From: Bin87 sp965243255
Lineage (GTDB): Bacteria; Chloroflexota; Dehalococcoidia; Lucifugimonadales; UBA3495
Length of the DNA stretch: 64,000 nucleotides
Assembly: GCA_965243255.1 (NCBI GenBank)
Contig: CBDEUH010000004.1
Location: forward strand, 1,302,001 to 1,366,000
Reading direction: 5' to 3'
Of this stretch, positions 24,892 to 33,811 are shown piece by piece; the stretch's first letter is position 1; each line of letters begins with the position of its first letter. The notes beneath the pieces were generated by a model that did no database searches, was not told the origin of the DNA, and saw only the letters and a list, made by a program, of their open reading frames with translations. The translations under genes and the position numbers were made by a program.

Positions 24892-26397
24892 CTATACGAT
24901 GTAGCCAACCTCGGCGCATCCGGGCAGCCAGCGTCGGCCGTCAGCCTCAAGCAGCTCCTCGCCGTGGGGCGGCCCGCTCATTCCGGGCAGATAACGATAG
25001 GGGGCCGGGGCGCCCGGCAGGTCCAGGCTGTCAATTATCGGGTCGATGATGCTCCAGGCCAGCTCGATCTCGTCGTTGCGAGTGAATAGTGCGGCGTCGC
25101 CGGCGATTACGTCCAGCAGGAGGCGCTCGTAGGCGTCGGGTATGTCGATGCCGGCGAAGTCGTCGTGATAGTGAAACTCCAGGTCAACGGTTTTCATTTC
25201 CAGCCCGGCGTCGGGCACTTTGGACTGGAATTCCAAGCGCATCCCTTCGTTGGGCTGGATGCAGATTGACAGGGTATTGCCGGGTATGGCCACATCTTCC
25301 GGCACCGGAAAGAGCATGTGGGGCGGGGAATGAAACTGTACCAGCATCTCCGTGCTCTTTCGCGCCAGGCCCTTGCCGGAGCGCAGGTAGAATGGCACAC
25401 CCTGCCAGCGCCAGTTGTCGATGTACAGCCGCAGGGCTGCGTAGGTGGGGGTCTGCGAGCCCGGTCCGACGCCGGGTTCGAGATGGTAGCCGTCGTACTG
25501 GCCGATGACCAGGCTGCGATGCAGTTCCCGCAGCGACATCCGGCGCACGGAGCGCAAAATCTTCGCCTTCTCGTTGCGCAGCGCGTCCGCTTCGAAAGCA
25601 TAGGGCGGGTCCATAGCGATGAGGGACAGCAGTTGGAGGAGGTGATTCTGGAACATGTCCCGCAGCACGCCGGCCTGGTCGTAGTACTCGCCACGCTCTC
25701 CCACCAGCACATCCTCAGCAACCGTAATCTGCACCTGATCGATGTAGTTACGGTTCCAGACCGGTTCAAATATGGCGTTGGCGAAGCGGAACACCAGCAG
25801 GTTCTGCACGGTCTCCTTGCCAAGGTAGTGGTCGATGCGATAGACCTGCTCTTCCCGAAAGACCTGATGCACCTGATCGTTCAGTCGCCGAGCCGTGGCG
25901 AGGTTAGAACCGAAAGGCTTTTCCACTACGATACGTCGCCAGCCGTTGCTTTCGTCGGTCAGGCCGGCAGCGGCCAGGGCGGCGATAGCCGGCTCGTACA
26001 ACCCCGGAGCCAGCGCCAGATAGAAAAGGCAGTTGATTTTGGAATCAGGGTATTCGGCCAAGTCGGCCACCCTTCGGCCGGCCTCGGCCAGCGAAGCGGC
26101 ATCGGTTACGTCCGCCGCGACGTAGCACAGGCGGGCGGCGAACTCATCCCATTCTGGCGCCGTAGCATCGCCGGCGCTGCTCTCCTGCAGCCAATGCCGG
26201 AACTCATCATCGGTCATCGCGTTGCGAGCAACACCGACGATGTTAATGTTGTCCGGCAGTCTTCCTTTGCGGTACAGGCTGAAAATCGCCGGACCCAACT
26301 TTTGATGGGCCAGGTTACCGCTGGCACCCAATATCACCAGAGCGGTGGAGTCGGAACCGGCCTCGTGGGCCAGATTGGGCCCGGCGGTTGTTGTCAT
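24892..26397 (-). CDS. zwf: Glucose-6-phosphate 1-dehydrogenase
   Basis: A 501-residue enzyme that oxidises glucose-6-phosphate to 6-phosphogluconolactone with NAD(P)+. The dinucleotide motif is GASGNLA (24-30), where the classical form is GASGDLA. The Lys in RRIVVEKPFG and the active-site RIDHYLGKE (187-195) are intact. Length is normal. It is the third gene of pgi-gnd-zwf and overlaps gnd by 4 bases. No 6-phosphogluconolactonase gene is present here, so that step must come from elsewhere or be spontaneous. Confidence 0.96.
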   Translation of the reverse strand: MTTTAGPNLAHEAGSDSTALVILGASGNLAHQKLGPAIFSLYRKGRLPDNINIVGVARNAMTDDEFRHWLQESSAGDATAPEWDEFAARLCYVAADVTDAASLAEAGRRVADLAEYPDSKINCLFYLALAPGLYEPAIAALAAAGLTDESNGWRRIVVEKPFGSNLATARRLNDQVHQVFREEQVYRIDHYLGKETVQNLLVFRFANAIFEPVWNRNYIDQVQITVAEDVLVGERGEYYDQAGVLRDMFQNHLLQLLSLIAMDPPYAFEADALRNEKAKILRSVRRMSLRELHRSLVIGQYDGYHLEPGVGPGSQTPTYAALRLYIDNWRWQGVPFYLRSGKGLARKSTEMLVQFHSPPHMLFPVPEDVAIPGNTLSICIQPNEGMRLEFQSKVPDAGLEMKTVDLEFHYHDDFAGIDIPDAYERLLLDVIAGDAALFTRNDEIELAWSIIDPIIDSLDLPGAPAPYRYLPGMSGPPHGEELLEADGRRWLPGCAEVGYIV

Positions 26398-27311
26398 TGA
26401 GAACCGGCCTCGCGGACGGCGTGGCCGCCGAACTGGTTACGCAGGGCCGCCAGCAGCCGGGCGCCGAAGGGTTCATCCTGACGAGAGCGGAACCGCTGGT
26501 ACAGGGCGGCGGTGATGGTGGGCGTGGGCACGGCCAGCTCGACTGACTCGTTGACTGTCCAGCGGCCTTCACCGGAATCGTCAACGTAGGCTGACAGGCT
26601 CTCCAAGCCGGGGTCGGCCTCCAGGGCCAACACCGCCAAGTCCAGCAACCATGACCGCACCACGCTGCCGTGCTGCCAGGTTTGGGCGATGGCCGTGAGG
26701 TCAAGGTCAAACTCTCCCTGCTTGGCCTGCAACAGCTCAAAGCCCTCGGCATAGGCCTGCATCAGGGCGTACTCCACGCCGTTGTGGACCATCTTGGTGA
26801 AGTGTCCGGCCCCGGTGGGGCCGACGTGGCTGTAACCCTTGTCTTCGCCGGGGGCCAGAGTTTGAAAGATGGGTTCCAGCCGGGCGAAAGTAGCCGGGTC
26901 GCCGCCGACCATCAGGGAGTAGCCCTCAACCAGGCCCCAGACGCCGCCGCTGGTGCCGGCGTCCAGCAGATGAACACCGCAGGCCGCCAGGGTTTCGCCG
27001 CGACGCATGGTGTCCTTGTAGTTGGCGTTGCCGCCGTCAATTACGGCGTCGCCGGCGTCCAGGAGGCCGGCCAACTGGCCAATTACGGCGTCGGTGACGG
27101 CGCCGGCAGGGAGCATCACCCACACCGCGCGGGGCGAAGCCAAGCGGCTCACCAGGTCGGCCACTGAATCGGCAGCGGTTGCGCCGCCGGACGCTGACAC
27201 ACCCATCGCCTGAGCATCGCGGTCATAGACCACCACCCTGTGCCCGCCGTTCAGCAACCGTTGGGTCATGTTGGCGCCCATACGGCCCAAGCCAATCATT
27301 CCGATTTCCAC
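26394..27311 (-). CDS. gnd: 6-phosphogluconate dehydrogenase, short (NAD-type) form
   Basis: A 305-residue enzyme that oxidatively decarboxylates 6-phosphogluconate to ribulose-5-phosphate. The start is GTG at 27311 with GAGG before it; a longer frame overlaps pgi. The Rossmann motif is GLGRMG (7-12). The substrate-binding stretch GGNANYKDTMRR, then DAGTSGGVWGLVEGYSLMVGG in two parts, and HNGVEYALMQAYAEG are typical of the GntZ/YqeC-like short class, about 300 residues against about 470 for the classical enzyme. It sits between pgi and zwf. Confidence 0.93.
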   Translation of the reverse strand: MEIGMIGLGRMGANMTQRLLNGGHRVVVYDRDAQAMGVSASGGATAADSVADLVSRLASPRAVWVMLPAGAVTDAVIGQLAGLLDAGDAVIDGGNANYKDTMRRGETLAACGVHLLDAGTSGGVWGLVEGYSLMVGGDPATFARLEPIFQTLAPGEDKGYSHVGPTGAGHFTKMVHNGVEYALMQAYAEGFELLQAKQGEFDLDLTAIAQTWQHGSVVRSWLLDLAVLALEADPGLESLSAYVDDSGEGRWTVNESVELAVPTPTITAALYQRFRSRQDEPFGARLLAALRNQFGGHAVREAGSQ

Positions 27312-27327
27312 GATGTATTTTCCTCTT

Positions 27328-28971
27328 TTAGAGCATGTCGGCCAGACGGCGAATCGCGTCGGCAGGGTTGCCGTCCAGCCGGAGTGATACGGCGCGACGG
27401 CCGAGATTGCGCAGCGCCTGCAAGTCGCCCAGCGCCTGGGCATCGGCCAGCGTTCCGAAACTGAAGGGCCAGCCGGGTATGTCCAGGTCGGCGGCGTGTT
27501 CCTGGGTCAGTTGCAGGAATATCCCGGAGTCGGGGCCGCCCTTGTGGAGCTGCCCGGTGGAATGGAGAAAACGGGGGCCATAGCCGGCCGTGGTGGCGAT
27601 GCCGTGCTTGCCCATCACCCGGCGGCGCAGTTCGTAGATGGCGTCACCGATTCCGTCGGCGTCGGGCAGATAGGCCATTATCGCCAGATAGTCGCCGGGG
27701 GCGGATGCCGCCAGCAGGGCCAGCAGACGGCCGGCGTCATCTGAATGCGTGTCGGGCAGCCGGCCGGCGGCCTGGTAACCCTCCAGCACGCTGACGGTAC
27801 GGTCTTTCGCGCCCTGCACGTCCGGCTGGTCGAAGGGATGTATCCCGAGAATGTGTCCGGCGATGGCCGTGGCATACTCCCAGCGGTAGAACTCGGCGCC
27901 CAGGTCGTAGGCGTCGGACAGTTCCAGGCGAACGGTGGGATGGCCGGCGGATTCCAGCCGCAGCATGGCCTGGTCGGCGTCCATGGCTTCCGGCGAACTA
28001 TCGTCGGCCAGGCGCAGTTGGACGAAGAGACGATCCGGGCCGTAGGCATCATCTGATGCCAGTGGCTCGGCGGCCACGGGGATGATGCCGGTGCCGTTCT
28101 TGCCGGTACTTTCCGCCAGCAGTTGTTCTACCCACAGACCGAACCCGGCAATCTTGGGCGAGGCAACCAGGGTAAGCTTATCCCGGCCCTGCCTGGCCAG
28201 CGTACCGATAACCGTACCCAGCCACGCGCCGGGGTTGTCGGCGACGGGGCCGGCGGACAGGCAGCGCTGCTGCATCGCCGCCGCCGGTTCCAACAGACGC
28301 GGCAAGTCCACACCCGTCAACGCCGCGGGGACCAACCCGAAGTGGGAAAGGACGGAATAGCGCCCACCGATGTCGGGGTCATTGAGAAAAGCGCGACGGA
28401 AACCCTCAGACTGGGCCAGTCTTGCCAGCGCCGTATCAGGGTCGGTTACCGCGATGAAATTGTCGCCGGCGCGTTCCACTCCGACGCAACGCTCCACCAA
28501 ATTACGGAAATGGGCGTAGAAGGTCAGCGGTTCCGTGGTGGTTCCCGACTTGGATGACAAGACGAAGATGGTACGGGCGGGGTCGATGGCTGCCGTCGCT
28601 GACGACACCCAAGCCGGCACGGTGCTGTCCAGAGTGAGCATCTGGGGGTAGTCGCCAGATACGGGGGAGCCGATGATTTGTCGGATCACTTCCGGCCCCA
28701 GGCTGCTGCCGCCCATTCCCAGGAGGGCCACGTATTGGTAGCCGGCCTGGCGTACTTCGGCGGCAAAATTGACCAGTTCGCCCGTTGTTCCCTGGCTGTC
28801 GGTCGGCAGGGTGAGCCATGCCAGCCGGTCGGCAATTTCCCGGGAGTCATCGCTCCACAGGGTGTGGTCGTGGGCTTTCAGCCGAGCCGGAACGCCGTTG
28901 CCGTCCAGCTGAGCAGCCATTCTGGACACCGACGGCAAATAGTCGCCAAGGTTATAACGGTCGGTTGTCAT
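27328..28971 (-). CDS. pgi: Glucose-6-phosphate isomerase
   Basis: A 547-residue sugar isomerase interconverting glucose-6-phosphate and fructose-6-phosphate. The SIS-domain signatures are GMGGSSLG (85-92) and SSKSGTTTEP (139-148), where the phosphate is bound. The C-terminal half (YGPRFLHSTGQLHKGGPDSG) strongly resembles the isomerase part of bifunctional transaldolase-isomerase (Tal-Pgi) proteins, but no transaldolase domain is fused here. It is the first gene of a pgi-gnd-zwf operon with an extended -10 promoter upstream. Confidence 0.93.
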   Translation of the reverse strand: MTTDRYNLGDYLPSVSRMAAQLDGNGVPARLKAHDHTLWSDDSREIADRLAWLTLPTDSQGTTGELVNFAAEVRQAGYQYVALLGMGGSSLGPEVIRQIIGSPVSGDYPQMLTLDSTVPAWVSSATAAIDPARTIFVLSSKSGTTTEPLTFYAHFRNLVERCVGVERAGDNFIAVTDPDTALARLAQSEGFRRAFLNDPDIGGRYSVLSHFGLVPAALTGVDLPRLLEPAAAMQQRCLSAGPVADNPGAWLGTVIGTLARQGRDKLTLVASPKIAGFGLWVEQLLAESTGKNGTGIIPVAAEPLASDDAYGPDRLFVQLRLADDSSPEAMDADQAMLRLESAGHPTVRLELSDAYDLGAEFYRWEYATAIAGHILGIHPFDQPDVQGAKDRTVSVLEGYQAAGRLPDTHSDDAGRLLALLAASAPGDYLAIMAYLPDADGIGDAIYELRRRVMGKHGIATTAGYGPRFLHSTGQLHKGGPDSGIFLQLTQEHAADLDIPGWPFSFGTLADAQALGDLQALRNLGRRAVSLRLDGNPADAIRRLADML

Positions 28972-29010
28972 TGCAACTGCCTTGCCATTCTCGGCTCGCT
29001 GTATTGCGCC

Positions 29011-29019
29011 ATTCTAGCA
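29011..29019 (-). promoter_or_regulatory. Extended -10 promoter of pgi
   Basis: TGCTAGAAT on the minus strand is an extended -10 element about 40 bases before the pgi start. No clear -35 box is seen. Confidence 0.45.
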
Positions 29020-29032
29020 TATCCATTAGAAG

Positions 29033-29038
29033 TATAAT
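29033..29038 (+). promoter_or_regulatory. -10 box for the alpha/beta hydrolase gene
   Basis: TATAAT lies 34 bases before the ATG. It overlaps the divergent pgi promoter region; no good -35 box at standard distance. Confidence 0.4.
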
Positions 29039-29072
29039 CACTGTCAAACTATGCCCCCAGTGAGCAAATCAA

Positions 29073-29954
29073 ATGCCCAATGTGAATCGACCCACCGCCC
29101 CGAACAACCCTGCAGCCAGCGTGATCACCCTCGGCGAACTGGACGTGCATTGTCTGGACTGGGGCGGCACGGGCGAGCCGATGCTGGCGCTGCACGGCCT
29201 GGCATCCTCAGGGCATTGGTATCGTCGGCTGGTCCCCTGGCTGTCGGACAACTACCGCATCATAGCGCCGGACCAGAGGGGACACGGGGGGACTACGCAA
29301 GCTCCGTCGGGCTACGACTGGGAAACTCTCGCCGAGGACGCGGTGGGTCTGCTGGACCATTTCGGCATTGAGCGGGCCGCCGTGCTAGGACATTCCTGGG
29401 GCGGCCACGTAGCCAGCAACCTGGCGATGCGCTTCCCGGAGAGGGTGAGCCGGCTGGTGATGATTGACGGCGGCTTTCAGGATGGCGGATTGCTGCCCAA
29501 CCCGACGTGGGAGGCGTTTCGGCAGCGGTTGGCGCCGCGCCTGGTGGCGGGGACTCGGGCCGAGTATCTGGCGCGGCTGGCGGAAAACCTGTCATTCTGC
29601 TGGGGCGACGACCTGGCCGACGTTGCGCTGACGATGGTGTATGAAGGGGCCGACGGCCAGATGCGGGACAATCTGCGCCCGGAGAATCATGCCCAGGTGC
29701 TGGCGACGATGTGGGCCGAGCCGCCATCGGTGGTGCTGCCGCAGGTGAAGGTTCCCACACTGGTGGTAGCGGCCGGGCCGCGGGCCGACCGGGTCAACTC
29801 CGAGTTCTCCAGGCAGCGGGAGATTATGGTGGCCGCCGCTGAAGCCGCACTGCCCAACGGGCAGGTCCACTGGATACCCGACACCATCCACGACATCGGC
29901 TATCACAAGCCGGGAGAATTGGCGGCGGCGATTCGGAATTTTTTGGCTGGCTAA
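29073..29954 (+). CDS. Alpha/beta hydrolase
   Basis: A 293-residue alpha/beta-hydrolase-fold protein. The oxyanion region is LALHGLASSGHWYRRLVPWL, the nucleophile S108 is in GHSWGG, and the C-terminal base is likely H273 or H278 in DTIHDIGYHKPGE. An acid is expected in the PTLVVAAGPRAD strand. There is no signal peptide. The family covers esterases, lipases, haloalkane dehalogenases and C-C hydrolases; the substrate is not evident. It is divergent from pgi and its stop overlaps the end of the ABC exporter gene on the other strand by 4 bases. Confidence 0.88.
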   Translation: MPNVNRPTAPNNPAASVITLGELDVHCLDWGGTGEPMLALHGLASSGHWYRRLVPWLSDNYRIIAPDQRGHGGTTQAPSGYDWETLAEDAVGLLDHFGIERAAVLGHSWGGHVASNLAMRFPERVSRLVMIDGGFQDGGLLPNPTWEAFRQRLAPRLVAGTRAEYLARLAENLSFCWGDDLADVALTMVYEGADGQMRDNLRPENHAQVLATMWAEPPSVVLPQVKVPTLVVAAGPRADRVNSEFSRQREIMVAAAEAALPNGQVHWIPDTIHDIGYHKPGELAAAIRNFLAG

Positions 29955-31879
29955 TCGGCAGCGGCCGGTGAGAGACCGTCGGCGCCGATCACCTCGCCGC
30001 CAACGGGGGCAACGTCGACGCTGGGGCCGGAAAGACCGTAGTTGATGGCATAGAGCTGGGCATACACGCCGCCGGCTTCCAACAATTCGTCGTGGCTGCC
30101 GACCTCGGCGACCCGGCCGCGGTCCAGCACCACGATCTTGTCGGCGTTGCGGATGGTTGACAGACGGTGGGCGATGACGATTGACGTGCGGCCTTTCAGG
30201 ATGCGGTTGAGCGCCTGCTGAATCAGCAGCTCCGTTTGGGTATCGATGTTGGCCGTGGCTTCGTCCAGGACCAGGATACGGGGGTTGCCGACTATGGCGC
30301 GGGCAAAGCTGATGAGCTGCCGTTGCCCGATGCTCAGGTTAATGCCGCGCTCGGCCAGCTCGGAATCGTAGCCGTTCTCCATTTCCATGATGAAGTCGTG
30401 GGCGCCCACTGCCTGGGCCGCGGCGATAATCTGCTCATCGGAAACGTGGTCGTTCTGGTAGCAGATATTTTCGCGGACGGTGCCGGAGAAGAGGTAAGGC
30501 TCCTGCAGCACCATGCTCATCTGGTGCACGAGGGATTCCCGCTTCACGTCCCGCAGGTCGTAGCCGTCAACGGTGATACCGCCGCCGGTTACGTCCGCGG
30601 AGCGGTGCAGGAGGTTGACCAGGGTGCTCTTGCCGGCCCCGGTGGAGCCGACCAGCGCCACGTTTTCGCCGGCCTTGATGTGCAGGTTGACGTTGCGCAG
30701 CACCTCAACGCCGGGGACATAGTGGAAGTTGACGTCGTTGTAGCGAATTTCTCCCTGCACTTCGGGCAGCGTCACTGCATCGGGCTTGTCCAGAATGTCG
30801 GGTTCCAGGTCCAGCACCTCGAAGATGCGCACGCCGGCGGCCATGGCGCGTTGAAGCTGGCTGTATTGCATCGTAAGCTGGCGTATCGGCTCGAAGAAAC
30901 GCTGGATCCAGAAGGCGAATGCCACCAAGGTGCCGACTTCCAGAGCGTCCCGTTGCAGGAGCCAGCCGCCGAACAGCACTACGCCGAGGCCGATGCCCAA
31001 GCCGATGAGCAACTCCACCAGCGGCTGCAGCATACCGGAGTAGCGAGCCGCTTCCAGGTTGGCGTCCAGGTATTCCTGGTTGAGCGTGCGGAAGTGGGCC
31101 ATGTTCTCGTCCTGGCGGTTCAGGCTCTGGACGACACGGACACCGGTGATGTTCTGGTTATACTCGCCGTTGACCATGGCGATGGCGCGGCGGATGCGCA
31201 TGAAGGAATGGCGGGCAAAGCGCTGCCAGTACATCATGATCACCGTGAGTACCGGCACAACGAACATACACACCAGCGCCAACTGCCAGTTCACGACCAG
31301 CATCAGCACGATGATGGCGCCCACCGTTACCAGCTCCGCCAGGGCCAGCGCAAGGAGCTCGAAAGTCTCCTGCAATTGCAGTATGTCCGACTGCATTCGG
31401 GACATGATGCGACCGATGGGAGTGCGGTGATAGAAAGCGTTGGACTGGTTTTGCAGGTGGCTGAACATGCCCGCCCGCAGGTCGTACAGGACGTGCTGGC
31501 CGGTGCGGGAAATAAAGATGAACTGCAGGCGGTTGGAAATGAAGTGGATCACCGTGATGACCATGAAGGCGGCGCCGATGATGTGGACGCGGTTGACGTT
31601 GCCTTCCGCGATGGCCCAGTCAATGCCATATTTGATGAGCAGCGGGATACCGGCGTTGACCGTGGCGTACACCAGCAGCGATGCCAAAGCAATCAGGGCG
31701 TAGGTGCGATAGGGCACGATGAAGGTCATAAACCGCATCACCACGCGGTTATCGTACACGCGGCCGACGACGTCTTCGTCGGTCAGGTTGTCATTGGTGG
31801 GGGCAAACATGCTGTCTGCGGAGGTGCCACGCATCCCCCGCATCATGCCGCCGCCCATGCCGCCGCCGCCGCGCATCAT
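29951..31879 (-). CDS. ABC exporter half-transporter, catalytically competent NBD
   Basis: A 642-residue membrane-domain/ATPase fusion of the MsbA/BmrCD type: about six membrane helices (residues 50-330) and a C-terminal ATPase with Walker A GSTGAGKST, signature LSIGQRQ and Walker B ILVLDEAT, which keeps the catalytic Glu. The N-terminus has an odd Met/Gly/Arg-rich stretch (MMRGGGGMGGGMMRGMRG), found at the front of some heterodimeric exporters. It overlaps the stop of its upstream partner (ATGA), so the two form a heterodimer. Cargo unknown; drug or lipid export is typical. Confidence 0.92.
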   Translation of the reverse strand: MMRGGGGMGGGMMRGMRGTSADSMFAPTNDNLTDEDVVGRVYDNRVVMRFMTFIVPYRTYALIALASLLVYATVNAGIPLLIKYGIDWAIAEGNVNRVHIIGAAFMVITVIHFISNRLQFIFISRTGQHVLYDLRAGMFSHLQNQSNAFYHRTPIGRIMSRMQSDILQLQETFELLALALAELVTVGAIIVLMLVVNWQLALVCMFVVPVLTVIMMYWQRFARHSFMRIRRAIAMVNGEYNQNITGVRVVQSLNRQDENMAHFRTLNQEYLDANLEAARYSGMLQPLVELLIGLGIGLGVVLFGGWLLQRDALEVGTLVAFAFWIQRFFEPIRQLTMQYSQLQRAMAAGVRIFEVLDLEPDILDKPDAVTLPEVQGEIRYNDVNFHYVPGVEVLRNVNLHIKAGENVALVGSTGAGKSTLVNLLHRSADVTGGGITVDGYDLRDVKRESLVHQMSMVLQEPYLFSGTVRENICYQNDHVSDEQIIAAAQAVGAHDFIMEMENGYDSELAERGINLSIGQRQLISFARAIVGNPRILVLDEATANIDTQTELLIQQALNRILKGRTSIVIAHRLSTIRNADKIVVLDRGRVAEVGSHDELLEAGGVYAQLYAINYGLSGPSVDVAPVGGEVIGADGLSPAAAD

Positions 31880-33690
31880 AGGGCAGCCCTCCCGTCGGCC
31901 ATGGCCGGCACCGCTGCCTCCAGCAGGACTTCTTCCTGGGGGCGCAGCTGCAGTTCGTAGATGCTCTGGTAGATTCCGCCAGACCGGATCAGTTCCTCGT
32001 GGGAGCCACGCTCAACGATGTTGCCCCTGTCCAGTACCAGTATCTGGTCGGCTTCCCGCACTGTGCTCAGCCGGTGGGCGATGACGAAGGTCGTGCGGCC
32101 TTTCATCACTTCGACCATGGCCCGGTGAATCTGGCGTTCCGTTTCCACGTCAACGCTGGAGGTTGAGTCGTCGAGAATGAGAACCGGCGGGTCAATGAGG
32201 ATGGTGCGCGCGATGGAGAGGCGCTGACGCTGGCCGCCGGAAAGGGTGGTGCCACGCTCGCCCACCCAGGTGTCGTAGCCGTTGGGCAGAGCCATAATCT
32301 GGTCGTGCAGCTGGGCAACCTTGGCGGCCCGTTCCACGTCAGCATCAGTGGCGCCGACCACTCCATAGGCGATGTTGTCCCGGATGCTGGCGCTGAACAG
32401 GTACACGTCCTGGTGAACGATACCCACGTTGTGGCGCAGGGACTGCAACGTAAAGTCCCGTATGTCTTCCCCGTCTATGGTTATCGTGCCGTCGGTGACG
32501 TCGTAGAAACGGGGCAGCAAGTTGACTACAGTGGTTTTGCCGCTGCCGGGAGCACCGAGAATCGCCGTTACCTGGCCGGGCTTGGCGTCCAGGTTGACCT
32601 CACGCAAGGCCGGCGAGCGGTCTTCATAGGCGAATCCCACCTTGTCAAAGCGAACGTGTCCCTCGGGGCGGCCCAGCTCTCTGGCGTCCGGCCGTTCGGA
32701 CACCGGCGACCGGGTATCGAGGACGTTGAACAGTCGCTGTCCTGAGGACATGGCGCGGGAAAAGGTGTTGATAATCTGGGCCGAGGCGCGAATGGGGAAG
32801 GTCAGCTGATTCAGGTAGAGGAAGAACTTGGCCAGGTCGCCGGGGGTAAGGCTGCCGTCCACCACCTGCCAGCCGCCGAACCACAGCACCACGCCCAGAG
32901 CGAAGGTGAAGTACAGTGTCATCCAGGCGCTGTTGGTGCCCTGCATCCGTTCGGCGTCGAAATATTCAACGCGGAGTTCCTCGGCTTTGCGGTTGTACTT
33001 CCTCCGTTCAAAGTCCTCGGAAGCGAAGGCCTTGACGACGTGCATACCGGCCAAGTTTTCCTGGAGAACGGTAACCGACTGTCCCATCACCTCCTGCACG
33101 TGCAACCACTTTCGGCGCAAGGCTCGCATTACGATTGAAGAGCGCAGCACGATGGCCGGCACAAAAATCATGCTGACCAGGGCCAACTCCCAGTTGAGGA
33201 AAAACAGGATGCAGGGGATGGCCACGATGCGGACCACCACGTCCAACGACCGGATCATGCCCAGGTTCACAAACCGGCGCATGGCTTCCACGTCGGCGGT
33301 GGCCCGGGACATCAGATCGCCGGTGTGTTCCTTGTCGTGGAAGGCGAAGCTGACGTTCTGCAGCTTGTCATAGAGGAGGTTGCGGCAGTCGAAGGAAACT
33401 TTCTGCGACAGGGATTCGGTGGTGTAGGTGCGGGCAAAGTCGCAGAAACCGCGCCCCAAGCTGACCAGCAGGATGCCGACGCCGAAAAACACCAAGGCGG
33501 TGAGGGCGAAATCCTCTCGGTAGAACCGGCCCGTAGCCTCGTCCTGCCCGACCATGAGGTCGATGCCGCCGCCGAACAGCCACGGCAGGGCCAAAGAAAA
33601 GCCGATGGCGGCCAGCGCACTGATATACGCCAGGCTCAACCGCATCGGATAGTGAGCGGCCATGCCGATGATGCGCAGCAGAATGCCCAT
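31876..33690 (-). CDS. ABC exporter half-transporter, degenerate NBD
   Basis: A 604-residue partner of the downstream exporter gene. Six membrane helices are followed by the ATPase domain with Walker A GAPGSGKTT, a canonical LSGGQRQ signature, and Walker B VLILDDST, in which the catalytic Glu is replaced by Asp. In heterodimeric exporters such as BmrCD or TM287/288 this Asp marks the degenerate ATP site. Together with LSIGQ in the partner, it leaves one competent composite site. The gene is first in the operon. Confidence 0.92.
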   Translation of the reverse strand: MGILLRIIGMAAHYPMRLSLAYISALAAIGFSLALPWLFGGGIDLMVGQDEATGRFYREDFALTALVFFGVGILLVSLGRGFCDFARTYTTESLSQKVSFDCRNLLYDKLQNVSFAFHDKEHTGDLMSRATADVEAMRRFVNLGMIRSLDVVVRIVAIPCILFFLNWELALVSMIFVPAIVLRSSIVMRALRRKWLHVQEVMGQSVTVLQENLAGMHVVKAFASEDFERRKYNRKAEELRVEYFDAERMQGTNSAWMTLYFTFALGVVLWFGGWQVVDGSLTPGDLAKFFLYLNQLTFPIRASAQIINTFSRAMSSGQRLFNVLDTRSPVSERPDARELGRPEGHVRFDKVGFAYEDRSPALREVNLDAKPGQVTAILGAPGSGKTTVVNLLPRFYDVTDGTITIDGEDIRDFTLQSLRHNVGIVHQDVYLFSASIRDNIAYGVVGATDADVERAAKVAQLHDQIMALPNGYDTWVGERGTTLSGGQRQRLSIARTILIDPPVLILDDSTSSVDVETERQIHRAMVEVMKGRTTFVIAHRLSTVREADQILVLDRGNIVERGSHEELIRSGGIYQSIYELQLRPQEEVLLEAAVPAMADGRAAL

Positions 33691-33811
33691 CAGCCGGCCG
33701 GCCTAATAGGAACAATTGATACCATAGGTCGCTCAATATACACCCGGCACGGGGCGGGGGGCAAGTTTTACGACGGGATTAAGTCCCTTTTTACAGTCGG
33801 GGCCTGGAAAA

